From: UBA1801 sp035353395
GTDB lineage: Bacteria > Acidobacteriota > Holophagae > Holophagales > Holophagaceae
DNA: 64,000 nucleotides
Direction of reading: 5' to 3'
Assembly (NCBI GenBank): GCA_035353395.1
Contig: DAOPZL010000002.1
Coordinates: 61,051-125,050, forward strand
The position numbers and the translations under genes were made by a program. Below, one piece after another: positions 52,962-61,597 of the stretch (position 1 is the stretch's first letter; the number at the start of each line of letters is the position of its first letter). The notes under the pieces were generated by a model. The model was not told the origin of the DNA, ran no database searches, and worked only from the letters and a program-made list of their open reading frames with translations.

Positions 52962-53414
52962 ACGGCACACGGGATATGGAAGTACTCTGAAGGAAGCAGA
53001 CCAATACCTCCCGGTTGAGCGGGAACGTCACTGACACGAGTTGTAGAAAGACGGGATTTCGAAAAGCAGGAATAGTGCCAACGCCTGGGCGGCATGGACC
53101 GTGGTGGATTCCCTGGTCTGGAAGCGAAAGAACTGAAAGAAGTGGCGCGCACCGGACCCATCGTCCGGGTGGCATCCATTCCCGACTGGCTGGAGTCTGG
53201 ACCCTCGGGAAACGGGTTTCGATTCCACCAGCGAATGACCCAGTTCGCCTGAAAACCGGCGCGGCATTCCGGGGGGCGAGCCTCGCGGGCGTTTTCCCAC
53301 AGTGGCGGCAGGCTCGGGAAGAGGGTCCCGGAAGCCTGGTGCGGGAATTGCTTGCGTGCTCCCTCGATTCCACAGCACCACGTCGGCGCGATGGAAGGGG
53401 AACGAGGCGCGAGC
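52962..53414. promoter_or_regulatory. divergent gsiA / iaaA intergenic region
   Basis: About 450 bases separate the two starts. The part near gsiA (52970-53090) is moderately AT-rich and probably carries the gsi promoter. A 5+2+5 dyad GAAAC-GG-GTTTC lies at 53209-53220. No consensus promoter and no real gene is supported; frames here are Arg/Gly/Pro-rich and without similarity. Confidence 0.4.
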
Positions 53415-54347
53415 ATGAGCATGGCCATTGCCATCCACGGAGGAGCCGGGGTCATCCGCCGGGAGGACATGACTCCCGGCAAGGAGCAGGCCATGCGGGA
53501 GGGGCTTGCGGAGGCCCTGGAGGCCGGGCATCGCGTCCTGCGCGAAGGGGGGAGTTCCCTGGATGCGGTGGTGGCCGCCGTGGCTTCCATGGAGGACAAC
53601 CCCAATTTCAACGCCGGGCGGGGTGCCGTGTTCACGCTGGACGGGACGATCGAACTGGAGGCGGCCGTGATGGACGGGTGCAGGCAGGACGCCGGCAGCG
53701 TGATCGGGGTGACCCGGGCGAAGAATCCCGTGCGACTGGCCCGGAAGGTGATGGAGGCCGCGCCTCACGTGACCTTGGCCGGCAAGGCCGCCGACGCGTT
53801 CGCCGCGGCCCAGGGACTGGAGTGCGTGGAGTCCGGCTACTACTTCACGGAAGCCCGCTGGCAGGCTCTCCTGCTGGAGAAGGCCCGCCTTGGGCAGGGC
53901 GGGGCGGTCCAAGGGGCCCCCGAGGACCGCAAGCACGGCACCGTCGGCGCCGTGGCTCTGGACATCGAGGGCCACCTCGCCGCGGCCACTTCCACGGGCG
54001 GGCGCACCGCCAAGTGGCCAGGCCGGGTCGGGGATACCGCCGTCATCGGGGCCGGGACATGGGCGGACCACGCTTGTGCCGTGTCCTGCACGGGCTACGG
54101 CGAGATGTTCATCCGTGCCGCGGCCGCCCACACGGTATCGGCCCGCATGAACTACCTGCGCCAGAGCCTGTGGGAAGCCTGCGACGCCGTGATCATGGAC
54201 ACCCTGCTGCCCATGGAGGGGACCGGAGGGCTGATCGGCGTGGACGCCGAAGGCAACATCGCGATGCCCTTGAACTGCGCGGGCATGTACCGCGCCATGG
54301 TGGATGGCCAGGGCCGGAGGAAGCTGGCGATCTACGCGGACGAGTAG
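53415..54347 (+). CDS. iaaA: isoaspartyl peptidase / L-asparaginase (Ntn hydrolase)
   Basis: A 310-residue precursor of the plant-type asparaginase family. It begins SMAIAIHGGAGVI, has NFNAGRGAVFTLDGTIELEAAVMDG, and the autocleavage site before Thr176 in KHGTVGAVALD, which becomes the N-terminal nucleophile. Substrate loops STGGRTAKWPGRVGD and CTGYGEMFIR are intact. It hydrolyses L-asparagine and many beta-aspartyl dipeptides in the cytoplasm. ATG at 53415; a second ATG two codons later is possible. The gene is divergent from gsiABCD and starts the + strand peptide cluster. Confidence 0.95.
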   Translation: MSMAIAIHGGAGVIRREDMTPGKEQAMREGLAEALEAGHRVLREGGSSLDAVVAAVASMEDNPNFNAGRGAVFTLDGTIELEAAVMDGCRQDAGSVIGVTRAKNPVRLARKVMEAAPHVTLAGKAADAFAAAQGLECVESGYYFTEARWQALLLEKARLGQGGAVQGAPEDRKHGTVGAVALDIEGHLAAATSTGGRTAKWPGRVGDTAVIGAGTWADHACAVSCTGYGEMFIRAAAAHTVSARMNYLRQSLWEACDAVIMDTLLPMEGTGGLIGVDAEGNIAMPLNCAGMYRAMVDGQGRRKLAIYADE

Positions 54348-54509
54348 GACGCGCCCTTTTCCGGGACCGCCCCCGCCGGCCGTCGATTCCGAGCCGGGAC
54401 AGCCGTGCGCCTGCCCGTTCGAGCCCTGGACGGCACAACGGGCTCGAAAAGCAGTGACCGGGCACGAGGAACATGAGCATCATCTCCTATGCCGTGCAAA
54501 GGGACGCCC

Positions 54510-55301
54510 ATGACCCTGGAGATCCAGAGACGACTGCTGGAACATCTCGCGCCCGCCGCGCGCGACCGCCTGGCGGCCGACATCCGGATCGGCCTGGGCT
54601 ACACCGCCGTGAGGCTGGACTCGGGCCACGCGGGGCTGGCCTGGACCCCTGGGTCGGACGCGGCGAGCTGCACGCATTTCCGCGGCGCCGGCACCCTGGT
54701 CGGGCAACCCGCGGGCGCCCTGCTCGCGTTCCTCCTGGACGAGAAGGCCGACCTGGCCAGGGCCATCGGCCTGGCCACGGCGAACGCATTGCTGGCCTCC
54801 CTCCCCCAGCCGATCACCAGCCGGGAGGAGGTCGTCTCCACCCTGGGCGTCACCGCCGGCGACCGCGTGGCGATGGTCGGGTACTTCGGCCCCCTGGTCT
54901 CCGGGCTGAAGGCGACCGGATGCCGGCTGGACATCCTCGAACTGCGGCCGCACCCCGGGGAGACCCTCCCGCCCGACCAGGGCCGGGAGGCGCTCGCGCG
55001 CTGCGACGTCGCCCTCCTCACCGGCACCTCCTTGATCAACGGGACCTGCGACGGCCTCCTCGCCTCCCTCGGGCGGGCCAGGGCGGCGGTTCTGCTGGGA
55101 CCTTCCGCGCCGCTGTGCCCCGAAGTCTTCGCGGGCACCGGGATCACCCATCTGGCCGGAGCCCGGGTCCGGGAGCCCGATGCCGTCCTCCGGATCGTCT
55201 CGGAAGGGGGCGGGACGATGATCCTGAAGAAGCACTTGGACATGCTGACCGCCCCCACGGGCGGAGTGCGGGATGACCGTGGCCGGGCCGCGGGCCAGTA
55301 A
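54510..55301 (+). CDS. DUF364/DUF4213 protein (putative metal-chelate or heavy-metal-binding family)
   Basis: A 263-residue cytoplasmic protein. The N-terminal part (about residues 1-100) fits DUF4213 (IGLGYTAVRLDSGHAGLAWTP, then AIGLATANALLA), and the C-terminal part fits DUF364 (GDRVAMVGYFGPLV, CDVALLTGTSLINGTCDGLL, and a closing GPSAPLCPEVFAGTGI). Such proteins occur beside transporters for metals or metal chelates, and the enolase-N-like and Rossmann-like halves are known from structures, but no reaction is known. ATG at 54510 follows AAGGGA by six bases. Located between the two isoaspartyl peptidase genes, which ties it to the peptide cluster. Confidence 0.82.
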   Translation: MTLEIQRRLLEHLAPAARDRLAADIRIGLGYTAVRLDSGHAGLAWTPGSDAASCTHFRGAGTLVGQPAGALLAFLLDEKADLARAIGLATANALLASLPQPITSREEVVSTLGVTAGDRVAMVGYFGPLVSGLKATGCRLDILELRPHPGETLPPDQGREALARCDVALLTGTSLINGTCDGLLASLGRARAAVLLGPSAPLCPEVFAGTGITHLAGARVREPDAVLRIVSEGGGTMILKKHLDMLTAPTGGVRDDRGRAAGQ

Positions 55302-55719
55302 GGGGAACTCCCTGGAACAAGTCGAGATTTCAATGACTTATTCGACATCCTCGCATGGATGGACGGGGCATCCTGTCCGGGATGTCCCTCGCCGCGTGAC
55401 GGCCTGTCGGGCATCCCTGGCCTCGAGGGGCGGCCCCTGGGACAAAGTGGATGAAAAACAACCTGCAATCTCGAATTGGGCATGGATATAGGCGCCCGAA
55501 AACGTTGTCTATTTCAAGAAGGATCTTCTTGAAATAGTTAACATTGAGATCGTGAAGCATGGATTCGCCATGTGGCTCAAGACCAGATCGGTGGCATCCT
55601 CTGGTCAGCAGGCCTTAGTTGTTCAGGGATAAAGACTGATTTTATGTTGGTATTTATTTTGCTAAGCCACATCGATGCGTGCGACCGCTGATGGGTCCGC
55701 GTCTCCAGGGTGGGGGCAG
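55302..55719. other. AT-rich intergenic region upstream of iadA
   Basis: About 420 bases, AT-rich from about 55320 to 55660, between the DUF364 gene and iadA. It contains the perfect 13-bp inverted repeat described separately. No convincing gene is present. It probably separates two transcripts and holds the promoter of iadA. Confidence 0.45.
55509..55537. repeat. perfect 13-bp inverted repeat upstream of iadA
   Basis: CTATTTCAAGAAG (55509-55521), spacer GAT, CTTCTTGAAATAG (55525-55537). The arms are exact complements. There is no T-run on either side, so it is more likely an operator for a dimeric regulator (or two overlapping half-sites) than a terminator. It lies 183 bases before the iadA ATG. 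Confidence 0.7.
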
Positions 55720-56982
55720 ATGAGCGGGATTCCAGGGGATGAAACCATCCTGAAGGTGATCGAGGGCGTCGAGGTGTACGCCCCGGAACCGCTGGGCCGG
55801 ATGGACGTGCTCGTCGCCGGCGGGGTGATCGCCCGGATGCAGCGGACGCCTATCGCGATGGGGGGCCTGGATCCGGAGGTGATTCCCGGGAAGGGGCTGG
55901 TCCTCGTCCCCGGATTCATGGATGGCCATGTGCACATCCTCGGAGGCGGAGGCGAGGGGGGCTATGCCTCCAGGACGCCCGAGATCATGCTGAGCGATCT
56001 TGCGAGGGCGGGGGTGACGACGGTGGTCGGCTGCCTCGGCACGGACGGAACCACCCGGCATCTGGCCGGCCTGCTGGCCAAGGCGCGAGGGCTCGAATCG
56101 GAAGGGGTCAGCACCTGCGTCTACACAGGCTCCTACCATGTCCCCGTGAGAACGATGACGGGTTCGGTGCAGGACGATCTCATCCTGATCGACAAGGTGG
56201 TGGGGGTCGGCGAGATCGCGCTCTCGGACCATCGTTCTTCCCAGCCGACCTTCGACGAGTTCGCCAGGGTGGCGGCCGAGGCCCGGGTCGGGGGCATGCT
56301 CTCGGGCAAGGCGGGCGTGGTCAACATCCATGTCGGCGACGGCCCGCGCCTGCTGGCGATGGTAGAGCGGGTCGTCGCGGAGACGGAGATCCCTGCCGGG
56401 CACTTCGTCCCGACCCACATCAACCGCAACCTCAAGGTGCTCGAGGCGGGCATCGCCTACGCGAAGGGCGGGGGGGGCGCGGGCCGGTTCATCGACCTGA
56501 CCACCAGCTCGATCCGGGACGAGTCGATCCGCTGCGCCCAGGCCTTGAAGATGCTGCTGGAGGCGGGGGTTCCGGCGCGTTCCGTCAGTTTCAGCTCGGA
56601 CGGCCAGGGCAGCCTCCCCGTCTTCGACGAGGCGGGCGCCTACCTGGGACTTGGCGTGGGCAAGGTCGACAGCCTCTATGGGGAGGTGCGGGAGGCGGTC
56701 CTGCAGCAGGGCATTCCCCTCGAGACCGCGATCCAGGTCATCACTTCGACGCCGGCCCGCTACCTCCAGATGGAGCGGAAAGGCGCCATCCGCGTGGGCG
56801 CCGACGCGGACCTCGTGCTCCTGGACCAGGACCTGTCCATCCACACCGTACTCGCCAAGGGTGTCTCCCTCGTGAAGGACCACGAAGTCCGGAAGTACGG
56901 CACCTTCGAGCGGGCGGCCAGCCCCCCGGCGCCTCCGGGCGGCGGGCACGACCTCGCCGGACCCCTGCGGAGATTGTCATGA
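55720..56982 (+). CDS. iadA: isoaspartyl dipeptidase (beta-aspartyl peptidase)
   Basis: A 420-residue amidohydrolase with a binuclear metal site. Ligands: His70 and His72 in DGHVHILGGGGEGG, His204 in VNIHVGDG, His233 in PTHINRN and Asp294 in SFSSDGQGS. The substrate loop VYTGSYHVPVRTMTGS is as in E. coli IadA. The position of the carboxylated bridging Lys (IGVKCAISDHR in E. coli) is Glu165 here (GEIALSDHR). It cleaves beta-aspartyl dipeptides in the cytoplasm. ATG at 55720 chosen; ATG at 55675 is in frame. Its stop overlaps the start of the next gene (ATGA), so the two are coupled. Confidence 0.93.
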   Translation: MSGIPGDETILKVIEGVEVYAPEPLGRMDVLVAGGVIARMQRTPIAMGGLDPEVIPGKGLVLVPGFMDGHVHILGGGGEGGYASRTPEIMLSDLARAGVTTVVGCLGTDGTTRHLAGLLAKARGLESEGVSTCVYTGSYHVPVRTMTGSVQDDLILIDKVVGVGEIALSDHRSSQPTFDEFARVAAEARVGGMLSGKAGVVNIHVGDGPRLLAMVERVVAETEIPAGHFVPTHINRNLKVLEAGIAYAKGGGGAGRFIDLTTSSIRDESIRCAQALKMLLEAGVPARSVSFSSDGQGSLPVFDEAGAYLGLGVGKVDSLYGEVREAVLQQGIPLETAIQVITSTPARYLQMERKGAIRVGADADLVLLDQDLSIHTVLAKGVSLVKDHEVRKYGTFERAASPPAPPGGGHDLAGPLRRLS

Positions 56983-58121
56983 AGAAAAGCCTGATCGCCA
57001 CCGCCGCCTGCTGCGCCCCCATCGTACTGCCCGCCCAGGCCGCCCTGAACCCGGCCGCCCCGCAGAACGCGCCCGCGCCGGATCTCGGACAGACCCGGAA
57101 CGAGATGGGCATCCCCTCGCGGGGGGACCTCCGGGGACAGAAGGACACCGTGGGCTATGCCTCCACCGCCGAACAGATGGCGGAGTTCTGGAGGCTCGCC
57201 GCGGATCCCCCCGCGCCTGAATCCCTCGGCCCCAAGCCTCCCGCCGGGGTCGCGGGGATCATCTGCCCGCACGACGACTACCTCATCGCCGGCCGCGTCT
57301 ACCGCGAGATCCTCCCCCTGGTGACCGCCAAGGTGGTGGTGATGATCGGGGTTTTCCACCGCTACCGTCGATACGGCGTCCGGGACGTCATGGTCTTCGA
57401 CCCGTACCGCGCCTGGCGCTCGCCCGACGGGGAGATCCGCATCTCCGGTCTGAGGGACGACGTGCTGGCCCGGCTCGATCCCGCGGAATGCTCGCAGGAG
57501 CCCGCCTTCCAGGACAGCGAGCATTCGCTGGAGGGCATCGCCTACTGCCTGAAGCACCAGGATCCGGAGGTGGAGATCCTCCCGGTGATCCTGCCTTCGG
57601 CATCCTTCCCCAGGCTCCAGGCAATGGCGGAAGGGTTCGGAACGGCGCTCGCCTCCTGCATGAAGGCCCGCGGCTGGACCCTCGGCCGGGACGTGGCCGT
57701 CGTCATCTCGTCGGACGGCATCCACTACGGGCGCGACTTCAACTACACGCCCTACGGGGAGGGCGGCGTAGGGCCCTTCCAGTCGGCCATGGCGCACGAC
57801 CGGAAGGTCCTCCGGGAGATGCTGGCGGGCGAGGTCACTCCCGAGATGGCCCGCACCTTCTTCGAGGCCATGGTGGACCCGGACCACCCGGAGATCTACC
57901 GGAAGACCTGGTGCGGACGCTTCTCCATCCCCTTCGGGCTCATGCTGCTGCGGGCCGCCTCCAGGGAGCTGGGACTGGCGCCCCTGCGGGGCCTGCCGGT
58001 CGCCTTCGGGGCGTCGGTGGACGTTCCCGAACTGCCGGTGAGGCCCCTCGGCCTGGGACCGACCTGCCCGATCAGCCTCTACCACTTCGTGTCGTTCCCT
58101 GCTGCCGCTTTCGTGAACTGA
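56979..58121 (+). CDS. secreted Memo-like (AmmeMemoRadiSam B-type) protein
   Basis: A 380-residue protein with a signal peptide (MKKSLIATAACCAPIVLPAQAA) and about 60 linker residues before a Memo/LigB-like domain. Metal-type residues match the family: His in IICPHDDYLIAGRVYREI (PHAGY in Memo), His in MIGVFHRYRR, EHSLEGIAYCL (the EHSLE element) and SSDGIHYGRDF. Cytoplasmic Memo proteins usually sit with AMMECR1 and a radical-SAM gene; here it is exported and coupled to iadA by a four-base overlap, which is unusual. It ends 31 bases before the ABC binding-protein gene. Function unknown. Confidence 0.8.
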   Translation: MKKSLIATAACCAPIVLPAQAALNPAAPQNAPAPDLGQTRNEMGIPSRGDLRGQKDTVGYASTAEQMAEFWRLAADPPAPESLGPKPPAGVAGIICPHDDYLIAGRVYREILPLVTAKVVVMIGVFHRYRRYGVRDVMVFDPYRAWRSPDGEIRISGLRDDVLARLDPAECSQEPAFQDSEHSLEGIAYCLKHQDPEVEILPVILPSASFPRLQAMAEGFGTALASCMKARGWTLGRDVAVVISSDGIHYGRDFNYTPYGEGGVGPFQSAMAHDRKVLREMLAGEVTPEMARTFFEAMVDPDHPEIYRKTWCGRFSIPFGLMLLRAASRELGLAPLRGLPVAFGASVDVPELPVRPLGLGPTCPISLYHFVSFPAAAFVN

Positions 58122-58152
58122 AGTCCCACTCAACATCCTGGAGGTTCCCGAC

Positions 58153-59691
58153 ATGAAAAGCTCCTTCCTGAATGGCGCCGTGCTGTCGCTGGCCGCGCTC
58201 CTCGCGTCGGCCACAAGTTACCCGGCGATGGCCGGAAGCGTGGCCAACCGCATCGTGGTCGGCCGGCTTGGCGACGCGGCCTACCTCGATCCCAACGCCC
58301 CCTCCGTCGGCGTCGGCGAGATCCCGATCACCCAGCAGATCTACGAAGGCCTCGTCACGGTGAGCCACGACGGGACGTCCATCATCCCCTGCCTGGCCAC
58401 GGACTGGAAGATCAGCAAGAACGGGCTGGTCTACACCTTCAACCTCAAGGCCGGCGTGAAGTTCTCGGACGGCACTCCGGTGAAGGGCGAGGACTGGGTC
58501 TGGTCGCTGCTCCGGGCGCGGGACCTGAAGACGTCCTCCTACCGGTTCATCGCCGAGGCCATCGCCAAGGTCGAGGCGACGGACAAGCAGGTGGTCATCA
58601 CGCTGTCCAAGCCGTGGGCCCCCTTCCTCGCGGACCTCTGCAACTTCAACATGGTGGTCGGCAGCAAGGCGCACTACGACAAGCTGGGCGAGACGGCCTA
58701 CAACATGACGCCCCTGGGGACGGGCCCCTACATGCTCAAGGACTGGAAGAAGGAGAAGTCCATCCTCCTGACCGCCAATCCCTACTACCACGTGAAGGGC
58801 CTCCCGAAGACGAAGGAGATCATGTTCACGGTCGTGCCCGACGACAACACGCGCCTGATGCAGCTCCAGTCGGGCCAGATCGACATCGCCAACGAGATCC
58901 CGTTCAGCCTGATCGACACCCTGAAGGCGAACCGGAACGTCAAGGTCAGCATCTTCCCGTCCACCCAGATCCGCTACCTCATCCTCAACACGACGACCCC
59001 CCCCTTCAACGACCCGAAGGTCCGCCAGGCCCTGGTCTACGGAATCAACAAGAAGGAGATCTCCGACCTGGTGGCGGGGCAGTTCGGAGCGCCGGTCGCC
59101 GCGCTCGTGTCGGAAGCCGAAGGCAAGTGGCACAACGCCAAGCTGAAGGTGGTCAGCTACACCCCCGAGACGGCCAAGAAGATGCTGGCCGCGGCCGGCT
59201 ACCAGAAGCCCGTCGCGTTCACGCTGTCCATCCGTTCCGGCAACGAGATCTACACCCAGGTGGCGACGCTCCTGAAGTCGCAGCTGGACAAGGCGGGCTT
59301 CAACGTGACCATCGAGATGCTCGAGCGGGCCAGCATGAGCGCGAAGTACACCTCCCTCACCCACCAGGCCACCGTGCTGCAGTGGATCGACGACATCACC
59401 GACCCTTCCGGCATCACCGGCTGGACGGTCGACTACGACCAGTGCCACGCCTGGTACACGGGCCTCAAGGACCAGCCGCTCAACGACCTGAACACGGCGG
59501 CCAGCAAGGAGCTGAACGCGGGCAAGCGCCTGGCGATGTACCACGAGATCCAGAAGCGCGTCTACGACAACGCCAACGTCATCCCGCTCTTCCGAAACGG
59601 CTTCGCCTACGCCTGCTCCAGCAAGGTCAACGGGCTCTACGTGAGTCCCTTCTCGGTCTTCTTCGCGAAGGACCTGACGATCTCCAAGTAA
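58153..59691 (+). CDS. oligopeptide ABC importer substrate-binding protein
   Basis: A 512-residue SBP_bac_5 protein with a signal peptide (about residues 1-28). It has ANRIVVGRLGDAAYLDPN, KFSDGTPVKGEDWVWSLLRARD, GTGPYMLKDWKKEKSILL and NPYYHVKGLPKTKEIMF, and the C-terminal lobe SIRSGNEIYTQVATLLKSQL. It differs from GsiB of the other system at the sequence level, so ligand specificity is likely different. A strong stem-loop follows the gene (59712-59755), then the permease genes, the usual arrangement giving excess binding protein. Confidence 0.9.
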   Translation: MKSSFLNGAVLSLAALLASATSYPAMAGSVANRIVVGRLGDAAYLDPNAPSVGVGEIPITQQIYEGLVTVSHDGTSIIPCLATDWKISKNGLVYTFNLKAGVKFSDGTPVKGEDWVWSLLRARDLKTSSYRFIAEAIAKVEATDKQVVITLSKPWAPFLADLCNFNMVVGSKAHYDKLGETAYNMTPLGTGPYMLKDWKKEKSILLTANPYYHVKGLPKTKEIMFTVVPDDNTRLMQLQSGQIDIANEIPFSLIDTLKANRNVKVSIFPSTQIRYLILNTTTPPFNDPKVRQALVYGINKKEISDLVAGQFGAPVAALVSEAEGKWHNAKLKVVSYTPETAKKMLAAAGYQKPVAFTLSIRSGNEIYTQVATLLKSQLDKAGFNVTIEMLERASMSAKYTSLTHQATVLQWIDDITDPSGITGWTVDYDQCHAWYTGLKDQPLNDLNTAASKELNAGKRLAMYHEIQKRVYDNANVIPLFRNGFAYACSSKVNGLYVSPFSVFFAKDLTISK

Positions 59692-59711
59692 GGCACAGGG
59701 CAATTCCATTC

Positions 59712-59755
59712 CAGGAAGCCTGGGGCGCGCCCGGCTCGGGCCCCCAGGCTTCCTG
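59712..59755 (+). repeat. long stem-loop between binding-protein and permease genes
   Basis: CAGGAAGCCTGGGG (59712-59725) and CCCCAGGCTTCCTG (59742-59755) are exact complements; the 16-base loop contains a second hairpin, GCCCG-GCT-CGGGC. There is no T-run, so it is likely a partial terminator or an mRNA-stabilising element that raises binding-protein synthesis relative to permeases. Confidence 0.7.
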
Positions 59756-59781
59756 ACCGCGATGAAAGGCGTCGAGTTCCC

Positions 59782-60720
59782 GTGAACCAGCTCAACTACG
59801 CAGTCAAGCGCGTGCTCCAGATCGTGCCCGTGCTCCTCATGGTGACGATCCTCATCTTCCTGATGATCCACATGATCCCGGGCGATCCTGCCCGGCTGAT
59901 CCTGGGGGAGAAGGCGACCAACTCGGCCGTCGCCGCCCTTCGCGCCAAGCTCGGCCTCGACCAGTCCCTTCCCGCCCAGTACTTCCTCTATCTCAAGGGC
60001 CTCCTGACCCTGGATCTGGGCACCTCGCTCACCTACCAGCGCCCCGTGACCGAACTCCTGCTGGTCAGCCTGCCCATCACCGTCTCCCTGACGCTCATCT
60101 CCACCGTGTTCTCCATCCTGGTGAGCTTCCCGCTCGGCTTCTTCGCCGGGATGCGGAAGGACCAGGCCGGGGACCAGGCGGTGCGCGTGACGGCCCTCGC
60201 GGCCATCGCGATGCCCTCCTTCTGGGTGGCGCTCCTCCTCATGCTGCTCTTCGGCGTGAAGCTCCAGTGGTTCCCCGTGGGCGGATGGGGCGAGACGCCC
60301 ACGGAGCACCTGAAGTCCCTCGTCCTCCCCGCGTTCACCCAGTCCCTCATGACCTCCGCGCTGCTCATCCGGAACATCCGGAACTCCGTCGTGGACATCT
60401 CGGTCATGGACTACGTCGATTTCGCACGCAGCAAGGGGCTCTCGAACGGGGCCGTGAAGTACCGGCACATCCTCAGGAACGCGCTGATCTCGACCGTCAC
60501 GCTGCTGGCCATGCGCATGGCCTACATGCTGGGGGGGAGCGTGATCATCGAGACCGTGTTCTCCCTTCCGGGGCTCGGCAAGCTGATGGTGGACTCGATC
60601 TTCGGCCGCGACTACGCGGTCGTCCAGTCGCTGGTCTTCCTGTTCGCGTTCATGGTCCTCGTCATCAACCTGCTGACGGACCTGCTCTATTCCTGCCTTG
60701 ACCCCCGCGTCAAGTTCTGA
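59782..60720 (+). CDS. oligopeptide ABC importer permease (DppB-type)
   Basis: A 312-residue permease starting at GTG. Landmarks: MNQLNYAVKRVLQIVPVLLM, the FLMIHMIPGDPARLILGEKA segment and the coupling loop FARSKGLSNGAVKYRHILRNALISTV. Six membrane segments. The motifs are those of the DppB subunit. It forms the channel with the next gene. Confidence 0.93.
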   Translation: MNQLNYAVKRVLQIVPVLLMVTILIFLMIHMIPGDPARLILGEKATNSAVAALRAKLGLDQSLPAQYFLYLKGLLTLDLGTSLTYQRPVTELLLVSLPITVSLTLISTVFSILVSFPLGFFAGMRKDQAGDQAVRVTALAAIAMPSFWVALLLMLLFGVKLQWFPVGGWGETPTEHLKSLVLPAFTQSLMTSALLIRNIRNSVVDISVMDYVDFARSKGLSNGAVKYRHILRNALISTVTLLAMRMAYMLGGSVIIETVFSLPGLGKLMVDSIFGRDYAVVQSLVFLFAFMVLVINLLTDLLYSCLDPRVKF

Positions 60721-60738
60721 CGGGAGAAGGACGACACC

Positions 60739-61593
60739 GTGATCACGAACACGCCTTCCGGACACCTGAAACGCCGGATTCCTCCCTGGCTCGCGACCCC
60801 GGCCTTCGTGGCGGGGACGCTCATCGTGCTGGTCGCCCTGGTGTGGGCCCTCTTCCCGTCCTGGTTCACCTCCTACGACCCCATCGCGGTCGACACGTCC
60901 GTGCGCTGCGTCCCGCCGTCCATGACCCACCTTTTCGGTACCGACAACTTCGGGAGGGACGTCTTCGCCCGGGTCGTCTACGGGACCGGGATCGACCTCA
61001 AGATCGGGCTTCTCGGCACCCTGATCCCGCTCGTGTTCGGGAGCGTCCTCGGGATGTTCGCCGGCTACTACGGCGGAGTCTTCGACAGCCTGCTCATGCG
61101 CGCCATCGACATCCTGATGGCCTTCCCCTTCACGATCCTGGTGATCGTCATCATGACGATCCTCGGGCAGGGGCTCCAGAACGTCTACATCGCGCTGTGG
61201 CTCGTCGGGTGGATCGCCTACGCCCGGCTGGTGCGCGGCGAGGTCCTGGTACTCAAGAACGCCGAGTTCATCCAGGCCGCCCAGGTGGCCGGCTTCACGG
61301 ATGCGCGCATCCTCCTGAGGCACCTGCTGCCGAACGTGGTCAGTTCCGCGATCGTGTTCGCGGCTTCCGACGTGGTGCTCTGCATGCTGACCGGCGCCAG
61401 CATGAGCTTCCTCGGCCTGGGGGTGCAGCTGCCCACGCCCGAGTGGGGCGCGATCCTCAACGAGGGGCGCAGCTACATCAGCTACGCCTGGTGGATCACC
61501 TTCTTCCCGGGGCTGTGCCTGGCGATCACGGGGGTCGGGTTCAGCCTGCTGGGCGACGGGCTGACCGACTTCCTGCGCACGAAGGGACGGTGA
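60739..61593 (+). CDS. oligopeptide ABC importer permease (DppC-type)
   Basis: A 284-residue permease starting at GTG. It has the HLFGTDNFGRDVFARVVYGTG block and the coupling loop IQAAQVAGFTDARILLRHLLPN, and ends SFLGLGVQLPTPEWGAILNEG, the same signature as the gsiD-type gene. Eighteen bases after dppB-type gene and four bases before the ATPase gene. Confidence 0.93.
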   Translation: MITNTPSGHLKRRIPPWLATPAFVAGTLIVLVALVWALFPSWFTSYDPIAVDTSVRCVPPSMTHLFGTDNFGRDVFARVVYGTGIDLKIGLLGTLIPLVFGSVLGMFAGYYGGVFDSLLMRAIDILMAFPFTILVIVIMTILGQGLQNVYIALWLVGWIAYARLVRGEVLVLKNAEFIQAAQVAGFTDARILLRHLLPNVVSSAIVFAASDVVLCMLTGASMSFLGLGVQLPTPEWGAILNEGRSYISYAWWITFFPGLCLAITGVGFSLLGDGLTDFLRTKGR

Positions 61594-61597
61594 CGGC

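Noticed and set aside
52971..53414. Open frames in the gsiA-iaaA intergenic region (for example 53015-53414 on the plus strand)
   Set aside because: They have no similarity, no ribosome binding site and shadow-like composition. They merge into the iaaA region in a different frame.
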